DNA of 64,000 nucleotides from Ascoidea asiatica. Taxonomy: Eukaryota; Ascomycota; Saccharomycetes; Ascoideales; Ascoideaceae. The translations under genes and the position numbers were made by a program. Below are positions 8,312 through 17,516 of this stretch, in pieces. Every line of letters starts with the position of its first letter. Position 1 is the first letter of the stretch. The notes under the pieces were generated by a model that was given only the letters and a program-made list of their open reading frames with translations, had not been told where the DNA came from and did not search any database. Location of the stretch: NCBI GenBank assembly GCA_001600695.1, contig BCKQ01000007.1:247607-311606 (forward strand), written 5' to 3'.

Positions 8312-9700
8312 TTACAACTTGGATTTAATATCAGTATTATCAACAACTTTATTACCATATTTATAAACTTGTTTAATATTTAAATTAAAATCAAAAATAT
8401 TTAAATCTGCATCACAACCAGAATTTAAAAAACCTTTTTTATTTTGTAAATTTAAAGCAATTGAAGGATTATTTGTAACTAATTTTATAGAATTTGGTAT
8501 ATTTAAATTACACCATTTTTTTGTATTTTTTATACAATCAATTAAATTAATTAAACTACCTGCAATTGTATTTGTATCTTTAATAAATAAATGATCTTTA
8601 TCTTTTTTTTCAATAATTATTGAATTACCACTATTATTATTTGCATTCCATTTATAAAAACCATTTGGTAAACCATTAACAAACATAGTATCAGTAACTA
8701 AAATTAAATTATTTGGAGATGATAAATATGATGAATTTATAACATTTGGATGAATATGAATACCATCAGAAATCATACCAAAATAAATTTTTTTTTTAAT
8801 TAAATCATTTGTACAAGAAATTAAACCAATTATTGATGGATTTCTACTATTAAAATCAGGCATTGCACTAAATAAATGTGTAATCATATTAAATTTAGAA
8901 TTTAAAATTGAATTTAAAGATTGTTTATAATTTGAAATTGAATGACCAATTGAAAAAATTATATTTTTATTTAAATTTAAATTAATTAAATTTACTGAAG
9001 TTAAAATTCCATTTAATTCAGGTGCACAAGTTATAATTTTTATATTACCATTTTTAAGATTTTCAATACCATAAATTTCTTTAAAATCATTAATTGAAAT
9101 AATTTTTTTTTTTTTGTTTTCTGAAGAAGTTGTAGCTAAAGTTATAGCATTTTTATTATGACAACCTTTTTTAATAATATTTATAAATGGACCTTCAACA
9201 TGACAACCTAAAGATTCAGTTCTATCAATAATTTTTGAATTTGTATTATTATTAGATATACCAAAAACTGGTAAATTTTTTAAATAAATTTTTTTAAAAC
9301 TTGAAGGTAAAGTTGGACAAATTGAAGTTACACCAAATTTAATTAATTTTTTACAAATTCTTATAAAATTTAAATTAATTTTATTTAAATTTAATTCATC
9401 TGTTAAAAAATCTAAACCATCATAACCATTAATTTGAATATCTATAAAACCAGGAGAAATTATTAAATTATTTAAATTTATAATTTCTATAATTAATTTT
9501 ATTTCTTCATTTCTTTTAAAGTTATTAAAACTTGATTCTGAGATTATTTTTCCAGATGTTTTATTTATAAATAAATCTTTTTTTATTAGTTTACCTTCAT
9601 CACATAAGAAACAATTAGTAAAATGAATTAGTTGAATTTCTTCTTTAAGTTCATTAAACTCTTTTATTTCTTTATTAGATTCAACTAATGACATTTTCAA
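8312..9700 (-). CDS. DAC1: N-acetylglucosamine-6-phosphate deacetylase (Dac1/Nag2)
   Basis: This enzyme hydrolyses GlcNAc-6-phosphate to glucosamine-6-phosphate and acetate, supplying the deaminase encoded next door. The 462-residue product has the NagA amidohydrolase landmarks in order: PGFIDIQINGYDG (83-95), HVEGPFI with Glu169, GHS with His253, THLFSAMP with His275, ISDGIHIHP and the catalytic Asp337 in LVTDTM. A C-terminal composite barrel segment follows (GFLNSGCDADLNIFDFN). The family length is normal, about 400-460. An upstream Met two codons later is possible. It is divergent from the NGS1-like gene, and the 1.1-kb shared spacer holds an E-box and two bipartite motif sites. In Candida albicans DAC1 and NAG1 are divergent; here they are convergent. 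Confidence 0.93.
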   Translation of the reverse strand: MKMSLVESNKEIKEFNELKEEIQLIHFTNCFLCDEGKLIKKDLFINKTSGKIISESSFNNFKRNEEIKLIIEIINLNNLIISPGFIDIQINGYDGLDFLTDELNLNKINLNFIRICKKLIKFGVTSICPTLPSSFKKIYLKNLPVFGISNNNTNSKIIDRTESLGCHVEGPFINIIKKGCHNKNAITLATTSSENKKKKIISINDFKEIYGIENLKNGNIKIITCAPELNGILTSVNLINLNLNKNIIFSIGHSISNYKQSLNSILNSKFNMITHLFSAMPDFNSRNPSIIGLISCTNDLIKKKIYFGMISDGIHIHPNVINSSYLSSPNNLILVTDTMFVNGLPNGFYKWNANNNSGNSIIIEKKDKDHLFIKDTNTIAGSLINLIDCIKNTKKWCNLNIPNSIKLVTNNPSIALNLQNKKGFLNSGCDADLNIFDFNLNIKQVYKYGNKVVDNTDIKSKL

Positions 9701-9732
9701 ATTAAGTATCTACTAAAGTACTTGATTGATGC

Positions 9733-9766
<34 letters not shown>

Positions 9767-10319
9767 TGTAGAATATATATGGATTTCCATATATTTTTTC
9801 CATGAGTCTATATATATATACTATAGTTTAATGAACTATTTTCATTACTTATATAAGATTCATATAATAATTTAGTTATATTCTAATACACTTACTTTAT
9901 CATATTAATTAGTCTAGTAAAATTTCGGATAATTTTTTCAATTATTAGTGGATTCTAAAAGCAATTAATGACATTTTTTACTTCATATCATGAATTTGAA
10001 ATGAATTTGAAATGAATTTGAAAAGATAAAAGAACAATCCAATTAGTTTTTCTGAATGAAATAGAGACTAATAATTCTAGATAATGATAAGAATAAGAAA
10101 AGCAATAAGCAGAAAGAAAGAAAACAGAAAGAAAGAAAGAGGAAAGAAAGAAGAAAGCAAAAAGGTTGCAATTTCCACTTTCTTTTGCTAAAACGTGGAT
10201 TGAGAAATGATTGAGAAATGATTGAGAAATGATTGAGAAATAAATGAAAAATAAATGAAAAATAAATGAAAAATGCGCAGTGGTTTCATTTGGCAGGGAA
10301 AATAAAAAAAAGGCAGTCG

Positions 10320-10338
10320 GATCCAGTGAAGTGGTCTC
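10320..10338 (-). promoter_or_regulatory. Weak bipartite motif (GAGACCA half intact)
   Basis: Read on the minus strand it is GAGACCA-N5-CTGGATC. The first half is perfect and the second keeps only the GG core. Confidence 0.3.
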
Positions 10339-10420
10339 AGCGGGTACGTCGGAAACAAAAACGGCAGAAATAATACCGTATCTGCCGAAATCACGGACAA
10401 ATCGGTAATTTTGCACCGCT

Positions 10421-10426
10421 CACGTG
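10421..10426. promoter_or_regulatory. E-box CACGTG upstream of NGS1
   Basis: A Cbf1/Pho4-type hexamer, directly next to GCACCGC and 57 bp before the bipartite motif. Confidence 0.4.
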
Positions 10427-10482
10427 CTTAAAGCATCCATTATATTGGTCTTAAACTAGTCAGCTGACTTTGTGCTATTTTC

Positions 10483-10501
10483 GAGACCATTTTTGCGGTG
10501 C
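10483..10501 (+). promoter_or_regulatory. Bipartite motif GAGACCA-N5-GCGGTGC, upstream of NGS1
   Basis: Both halves are identical to the site at 6702-6720, with an unrelated 5-base spacer (TTTTT versus GTTCT). Identical halves around a variable spacer are what a dimeric or two-module DNA-binding protein would leave. Confidence 0.5.
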
Positions 10502-10777
10502 TTTTCTTCTTTCTGCTGATCTGAGATTGAAGAAGGAAAGTTGAAGCAACATCTGAAAACGAATCTGAAAACGAATCTGGAAGGAAGCTGGAAAAGAAGG
10601 TCAAACGACAAGGTCAAAGATCAGAGGATAAACAAGCAGAGAATAAAGAAGTGGATTGAATATATATTCAATAATCACTTTCATTCTCGATTCAATTTAA
10701 TATACTATTGTCAATTATACCTTTTTTTTAGTTCTTTTATATGGAATTCATTTACGTTTTCTATTCATTTTCATAAT

Positions 10778-12440
10778 ATGCTTCCATACTCGATTGAATC
10801 GGATTCTAATTCAAATAACAATAACAATAACAATAACAATAACAATGACAATGACAATACTAACGCCAATACACTTTCTAATAAGAATTCTAATGATAAC
10901 GCCAATGAGAATAAAAATTATGATAAAGATATGGAATCAGATATGGATAACGTGAACTTAGCAAATTCTGGAGATATAATTCTTAATGAAATCTTAAAAA
11001 CTGAAAATGATTCAAAAGAATTAAAAGATACAAATGATTTGAATAATAGTAGTTCAAGTAAAGATTCAAGTAATAATTCAAATAATAATCAAACAATTAC
11101 AGATGATTATGATTTAATAAATAATTCTGATATTTCAATATATGCAAATGATAAAATTAAAAAAAAAATAAAAATGAATAAAAAAATTGGTCAATTATTA
11201 TTAGTTGGTTTTCAAGGTACAAATATAACTTCAAATATTTCAAATTTAATTTCAAATTATAATGTAAGTACAATAATTTTATCTTCAAAAAATTTTATTA
11301 ATGCAAATCAAGTTAAAAATTTAATTTTAAATTTACAAAAATTAGCAAAATTAAATAATTATAAATATCCAATAATGTTTGCTGTTGATCAAGAAAATGG
11401 TATGGTTGGTACTTTATTTGATGAAAATTATATAACTCAATTTCCTGGTGCAATGGCTTTAGCTTCAACTAATTCAATTGATTTAGTTTATAAAGTTTCA
11501 AAAGCAATTGCAATTGAATTAAAATCAATTGGTTTTTCAATAAATTTAGGTCCAGTTTTAGATACTGTAACTAAATTTTCAAATCCTTTAATTGGTGTTA
11601 GATCTTTTGGTTCAAATATTAATGATGTTATAAAATTTGGTATTGCTGCCTCAAAAGGTTTCAGAGATGGTGGTTTATTTTGTTTTGGTAAACATTTTCC
11701 AGGTTTAAATAATGCTGAAATTTCTTCAATTTTAGAATTACCAATAATGACTGAATCTTTACAACAATTAGAAAATTCAAATGTTAAAACTTTTAAAAAA
11801 TTAATTAATTTAAATTTATTAGATGGTATAGAAATTGCAGGTGCTGCAATTCCAAATATTTCTCCAAATGAAATTTATACATGTTTAAGTCCAATAATTA
11901 TAAATAATTTATTAAGAAAAAAATTAAATTTTAATGGTGTTGTAATTAGTGAATGTTTAGAATTAGATCCAATTGCAAATTTTATTGGTTTTAAACAAGC
12001 TGTAATTATGGCAATTTTCGCAAGATGTGATTTAATTTTAGTTTGTCATGATTATAAATTACAAATTCAAGCAATTAATGCTATGATTCAAGCAATTGAT
12101 GATGGAATTTTAAATGAAAATTTAATTATTAATCAATCTTTAGAAAGAATTATAAATTTACAAAAAAAATTACCAAATTGGATAGAAATTTTTAAATTTA
12201 ATAATATCTCAATAAATCAAAGATTAATTCATTCAAATTTATCAAAATTAGCTTATAAAAAATCAATAACTTTAGTTAGAGATTATAATAATTGTTTACC
12301 AATTTCAAAATTTTTAAAAAAAGATAAAAATAAAAATAAAATTAATAATGAAAATATTAAAAAAAATATATTATTATTAACTCCAGTTTTACAACCTTTA
12401 TATCTTAAAAATCAATCTTGTTGTAATAATAATATAAGCA

Positions 12441-12497
<57 letters not shown>

Positions 12498-14560
12498 GAT
12501 TTTTTCCAGGTGAAGAAGTATTTCAAGAATTTGGTAAATCTTTATCAAATTATTATAAAAATAATAAAAATTATGATTATAAAGTTTTTCATACATCATA
12601 TACAGCAAATGGATTAACAAATTTTCATGAAAATTTAATTGAAAAATCAAATTTAATAATTTTAATAACTTCAGAAACTTCAAGAAATATTCATCAAATT
12701 GGTATAACAAAATATATTTCAATATTATGTGGAGGATCAAATCATAAACCACCAAATAAAATTCCATTAATTATAGTTGCAGTCTCAAGTCCATATGATT
12801 TTTTATATAATAAAAATATTGGATCATGTTATATTTCAACTTATGATTATACAGATAATGCATTAGAATGGTTAGTTAAAGTTTTATTTGGTGAATATAA
12901 TCCAACAGGTTTAATACCTGGAGAAGTTCCACAAATTTCAAATTTAATTACAAATAAAAGAAAATTTAATGAAGTTAATGAAATTAATAAAGAAATTGAA
13001 AAAAATAATGAAAATTGTAATTCAGATGATAATAATGAATTAATTGAAAATGATAATATTACAAGTATAAATAATAATGAAGAAGATGAATATAATAATA
13101 AAAAAAATTCATTTATTTCATTAAAAAGTTTAAATATTGTACCAAAGACAATATGGTTAGTTGATGAATTAAATTTAAAAAGAGATTGGAATAATATATT
13201 AAAATTATATAAAAATCATTATTTTCCATATTATAATAGTAATAATAGTGATAATAATGATAATATTGAAAGTAATAAAGAAGGTAATATTGATTCAAAG
13301 ATATCAAAAGATATAATTGAGAATATAAATTTTGAAAAAAATTTTGAAAAATATTTTTATAAGCTTTTTTGTTTATATAAAGAAAAAAATAAAAAAGAAA
13401 ATGTATTTATAGTTAGAAATTCTAGTTTGAATATAATTTATGGAATTTTAATACTTTGGGTTGATGAAAGGTTAAAAATAGGTAGTATAATATCAATATT
13501 AGTTGATAAAAATAAAAGAAATCAATCAATTGCACAATGTCTTTATATTAAAGGTATGAAATATTTAATTGAGAATAAGAATTGTAAAAAAATTACAATT
13601 GGATGTCCATTACCATTAATTTTTTTTTTAAATAAAGAAATTTTTAAAATAAAGAGTAACAGGGATAATAATAATAATAATAATTTAAAGAAATTTAATT
13701 ATGAGACAATAAATTTTTTTAATAAAAAAGGATGGAATTTAAATTTAAATTATTTTAATGGTAGTTTTAATAATAAATTAACATATATTTTAAAATTAAA
13801 TAAATTGAATGAATGGTCAGTTAGTGAGAAATTAGTTAAAGAATTACAAGTTGTTGGAATAATGTTTGATATATGTAATGATAATAAAGAAATTTTAAAA
13901 TTAATTAAAAATCAATATTTTAAAGATCCAATATTATATTCATTATATTTTGAAGCATTTAAAAATTATTCAAATGATTTTAAAGTTATTGTTGCTTTAG
14001 AACCAAATAATAGATCAATAGTTGGTAGTATTATGGTTTTTACAAATAATTCTAAAATTTGTAAATTTTTTCCATTTGTTGATGATATTATTAATAGTGA
14101 TGAAGAAGAAGATTGTGATAAAGGAAATGAAAATGAAAATAATAGAGTAACAATTGGATGTTTGAGTGGATTAGTTATAGATTCAACATTTAAAAATTTA
14201 AGTGATATATTTAAAATGGGATTAGTTTGTACAGCTTTAAGTTTTTTAAAAAGGAGATTAAATAATGATAATGAAAATAGTAATAACAAGGATAATGTTG
14301 ATGATAATGAGAATAAGAATATTAATAAAAGGAAAACTATAATTAGAGATTGTTTATTGATTGGACTTAAGAAACAGAATAATAATTTTACAAATTTTAA
14401 AGAGAATGGATTTTATGAATATAAGAAATATTTTGATTATTATGATGAGAGAATTGTTTCTGAAAGTGATGAAAGTGATGAAAGTGATGACAAAGATGGG
14501 ATTATAAATAAAGAGTTTATAGATGAAGAGACTATAAATGAAGGGATTGTGAATGAATAA
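10778..14560 (+). CDS. NGS1: GlcNAc sensor, GH3-like domain fused to GNAT acetyltransferase domains (Ngs1)
   Basis: An Asn/Asp-rich leader is followed by a GH3 beta-N-acetylglucosaminidase-like domain (about nt 11140-12300): LLLVGFQGT, FAVDQENGMV, NLGPVLDT and KHFPG at nt 11690. The GH3 His/Asp dyad after KHFPG is lost (GLNNAEISSI) and the nucleophile block reads ISECLEL instead of ISDDLEM. This indicates binding without hydrolysis, as known for Candida albicans Ngs1, which senses GlcNAc and acetylates histones to switch on GlcNAc genes. A second lobe and an acidic linker follow. Then come two GNAT-like units: nt about 13330-13800, with acetyl-CoA loop DKNKRNQSIAQCLYIKG, and nt about 13860-14430. 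The frame is open back to an ATG at 10541, but that extension looks like promoter DNA, so I chose the ATG at 10778. The gene lies between the deacetylase and kinase genes. Confidence 0.85.
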
Positions 14561-14695
14561 TCTAATGAAACTGACGATGATAACAATACTTAATGATCTA
14601 TAATAAAAGAATAAGCATTAAAAAGATTATCCAAAAGATAATCAATCAATTGTAGTTGTGGTATTGAATTAGATATATTTTTTTATCTGGAAACT

Positions 14696-14714
14696 GAGAC
14701 CATTATTGTGGTAC
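14696..14714 (+). promoter_or_regulatory. Bipartite motif GAGACCA-N5-GTGGTAC
   Basis: It differs from the 6702 and 10483 sites at two positions of the second half. It lies about 960 bp upstream of the kinase gene. Confidence 0.45.
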
Positions 14715-14806
14715 TGCTTGGAAAAAGCGTGTGAAAGTGCGTCACGATTTTGTTCCGTGTCATAATCCGGTAAATGTTATATCACGCAAGTAAACGTACT
14801 GTAGTG

Positions 14807-14825
14807 GTACCATAAAGCTGGCCTC
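14807..14825 (-). promoter_or_regulatory. Bipartite motif, inverted (GAGGCCA-N5-ATGGTAC on minus strand)
   Basis: It faces the 14696 site, with 92 bp between the two. It retains the 5-base spacing and GG core with one change in the first half. Confidence 0.4.
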
Positions 14826-15671
14826 AAAATATTCTTAATTTTTTTTATCTTTACCATTACTGTGGGTCTATAATATGCGTGGCTGATGTTTGTGGCTGGC
14901 GACGTGACATTTTTGTGAGTTTCTCAGTTTCGCGGCTGGAACTGGCACCGAAAACGAGAAATTGAGAAATGAGAACGAAGCAAAGCAAAAGCAGAGCAAA
15001 ATGAGAACGCAGCAAAAACCGATAAAAGATAAAAGAAAGATAAAGACAGATAAAAAATAAAGGTGAAAGGCAAAAGAATAAAGAATAAAGGATATATTCT
15101 ATCAGACATCAAGAAGGAGAAGAAGAAAAAGAAGAAGAGCAGAAGTAAGAGATATATTCAAGAAGAGAAGAACAAAGATCATGAATACTATCCTATCATG
15201 AATATATCAACAACAACAACAACAACAACAACAATCCAAACTTGAGCAATATCAAATCATAAATCATAAATCATAAATCATAAAATATGAAATTATGGAA
15301 ATAGGTTCCAATTACTCATTCAATTATTTTATTTATCTTATTATTTATCTCTTTCATATCAACGTAGATCATTTGTAATTTATATTCATAATTATTCATA
15401 ATTATATTCATATCTTCTTAGTACCTTAGTCATAATATCACTGATTACATATTACATATTACATATTCATTACATATTATCTTATCTTCTAATAATATCT
15501 AATAATATCTAATAATATTTCAATATTTACATACTTTATTATTATATTGGATCAATTTGAATAAATATTATATTATTTCCTTTACTTTACTTTTATATTA
15601 TAATATATTATAATCTTTATATTCTTTCACTTTCTCATTCTCTTACTTATATATTCACTGATTTATTTATA

Positions 15672-17204
15672 ATGTTGCAGACTGTGTTGAAAAGTGATAT
15701 AAATAACAAAGATATATCTCCAGAATTATCTCAAAATATATCTCAAAATATATCTCAGGATATATTCAATAACCAAAATAATAACAATGATAATATTGAT
15801 TTCTCAAAACTTAACCCAAATATCTTAATAAATTCATTTATAAATGAATTTAAAGAATCTTTAAATTTATCTAAAAATTCAATGTTATCAACTTTTAATT
15901 TATTACCAAATGGTAATGAAAATGGTATTTTTTTAGTTATTGATATTGGTGGTTCAACTTTAAGAATTTCAATAATTAATTTAAATTGTGAAAAAACTGA
16001 AAATTTAATTGATAAAAAATGGTTAATTAAAGATAATGAAAAATTAATTAATTTAAAATTTTTTGAAAATATTTCTTTAAAAATTAAATATATTTTAAAT
16101 TTATATAAAATTCAAAATATTAATAACCAAAATATATTTGATAATAAAAATGGTATAAATACAAGTATAACTTGGTCTTTTCCAATTTATCAAACTTCTC
16201 CAAATAATGGGTTTATTCATTCTGCTGGTAAAGGTTATAAAATTTCAAATGAAACAAAAAATAAAGATATAAATTTATTATTAAAAAATTCATGTTTAAA
16301 ATTAAATATAAATTTAAATATCTTAGCAATTTGTAATGATTCAATAAGTGTTTTATTAGCTGGAAAATATTTTAATAATAGTAATTTAGCTTTAGTTTTA
16401 GGTACTGGTATAAATTGTTCTTTTTATTTAAATAATATTCATTTACCAAAATTTAAAAAAATATCATATAGCAACAATTATAATAACACTAATTCCAGTT
16501 TGGCAATTATAAATACTGAATTATGTTTCTTTGGTGGTAATCAATTATTTAATTTTAAAAATAAATTTGATGAAATTATTGATAATCATTGGTCTTTAGA
16601 TTTATCAAATAATTTAAAACCACATTTAACAATTTCTGATTATGGAATTTTTGCCCCATGTGAATTAATGACTTCTGGTAGATATATTTGTGAATTAGTT
16701 AGATTAAGATTAATTCATTCAATTAATAATAAAATTTTATTTAATGGTAATTTTCCAAAAAATTTTAATCAAAATTTTGAATTTAAAGGTGATGTATTAT
16801 GTTCAATTTATGATAATAATGATTTTAATTTATTTTTAAAATATTATCCTTTTGAAATTAATTCAAATTATATTCTTACCAATAATGATTTGATTTTAAT
16901 TAAATCAATTATTAAATTAGTTCTTGATAGAGCTATATTCATTGCAGGTTCTGCTTTAATATCTTTATTACAATTATATGATCATTTTAATCAAAACTCC
17001 AATTCCAATAACAATAATATACAAAATGATATAATATCAATAAGTTATGTTGGTTCATTTTTACAATATTTTAAATCTTATAAAAAAGATTTAGAACAAT
17101 TTATTAATAAATATTATCATAATAAAAAAGTTGTTCTAACTTATGTTGATAATAGCAGTGTTTATGGTTCTGCAGTCGCTGCTGCTGTTAATTTATCTCA
17201 ATAA
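15672..17204 (+). CDS. HXK1: N-acetylglucosamine kinase (Nag5/Hxk1 family)
   Basis: This hexokinase-fold enzyme is expected to phosphorylate GlcNAc, the first committed step of the pathway. The 510 residues include the phosphate-binding loop IDIGGSTLR (90-98), SFPIYQ (169-174), the catalytic-Asp region CNDSISVLLAG (Asp223), the second phosphate loop LGTGINCSF (243-251) and the C-terminal adenosine region IAGSALISLLQL with ISYVGSFLQYF. Overall it resembles Candida albicans Hxk1/Nag5 more than glucose hexokinases: the sugar loop reads SFPIYQTSPNNGFI instead of the glucose-type TFSYPASQ. The first about 50 residues are Asn/Gln/Ser-rich. It is the last member of the GlcNAc cluster and is convergent with EST2. 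Confidence 0.85.
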   Translation: MLQTVLKSDINNKDISPELSQNISQNISQDIFNNQNNNNDNIDFSKLNPNILINSFINEFKESLNLSKNSMLSTFNLLPNGNENGIFLVIDIGGSTLRISIINLNCEKTENLIDKKWLIKDNEKLINLKFFENISLKIKYILNLYKIQNINNQNIFDNKNGINTSITWSFPIYQTSPNNGFIHSAGKGYKISNETKNKDINLLLKNSCLKLNINLNILAICNDSISVLLAGKYFNNSNLALVLGTGINCSFYLNNIHLPKFKKISYSNNYNNTNSSLAIINTELCFFGGNQLFNFKNKFDEIIDNHWSLDLSNNLKPHLTISDYGIFAPCELMTSGRYICELVRLRLIHSINNKILFNGNFPKNFNQNFEFKGDVLCSIYDNNDFNLFLKYYPFEINSNYILTNNDLILIKSIIKLVLDRAIFIAGSALISLLQLYDHFNQNSNSNNNNIQNDIISISYVGSFLQYFKSYKKDLEQFINKYYHNKKVVLTYVDNSSVYGSAVAAAVNLSQ

Positions 17205-17516
17205 TCATACTTTTTTCATTTTCTAATTTCGCTTAATGTTTTTACGCTATTTTTATTCCTTTTTTTTGTTTTTTTTCAATTTTTTTTTGTTTTTTTTTGA
17301 ATGTATGTTCTATAGACAGTTTTCATTTCTTTTCTTTTCTTGATTTTAAAATTTTTTTGTTTTATTTTCCTACTAGCTTTTAATGTTATATTTCATTGAT
17401 TGATTTCATTTTTGAAAAATTTTGATTTGATTTTGAAAAATCGAAGTTATCATTGTTCTAATTATGATTCTTATATTGATTATATCTCAAGGTTTATTTT
17501 TATCTTGATTATTTTT
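17205..17516. other. Convergent T-rich spacer between HXK1 and EST2
   Basis: Both genes terminate here. Long T-runs interrupted by G (TTTTTTTGTTTT) lie at 17260-17300. I see no gene or clear signal. Confidence 0.6.

Larger units (their letters stand above)
9701..10777. promoter_or_regulatory. Divergent DAC1/NGS1 regulatory region
   Basis: A TTGA-type reiteration lies next to DAC1 (9730-9765) and A+T-rich DNA follows to about 10000. Then comes a distinct G+C-rich islet (10260-10520): a weak bipartite site at 10320-10338 (minus), GCACCGC (10413-10419), the E-box CACGTG (10421-10426), TGGTCT (10446-10451), the 12-bp palindrome AGTCAGCTGACT (10458-10469) and the strong bipartite site at 10483-10501. 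The frame remains open upstream of the chosen NGS1 start back to 10541, but its composition and three CTG codons look non-coding. Confidence 0.55.
14561..15671. promoter_or_regulatory. Upstream region of the GlcNAc kinase gene
   Basis: A G+C-rich islet (14690-15010) holds two bipartite sites in opposite orientation (14696-14714 plus, 14807-14825 minus), TTCCGTGT near 14753, and purine-rich AAAGATAAAAGA DNA. The part next to the kinase gene (15250-15671) is A+T-rich with short direct repeats (ATAAATCATAA, TATCTAATAA). A 60-codon open frame at 15063-15245 has no gene-like composition and I do not call it. Confidence 0.5.

Noticed and set aside
6702-10501. Idea that GAGACCA/GCACCG elements are 5S rRNA fragments
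   Set aside because: 5S rRNA contains AAGCACCG, AAGCTGGT and GAGACC words, but their order and spacing do not match these sites, and no continuous 5S alignment could be made.
10541-10777. 79-codon N-terminal extension of the NGS1-like protein
   Set aside because: G+C-rich start with three CTG codons, then TATA-like A+T-rich DNA; unlike coding DNA nearby. Not excluded entirely.
15063-15245. 60-codon Lys-rich frame in the leader of the kinase gene
   Set aside because: Purine-rich low complexity ending in an ACA repeat; not gene-like.
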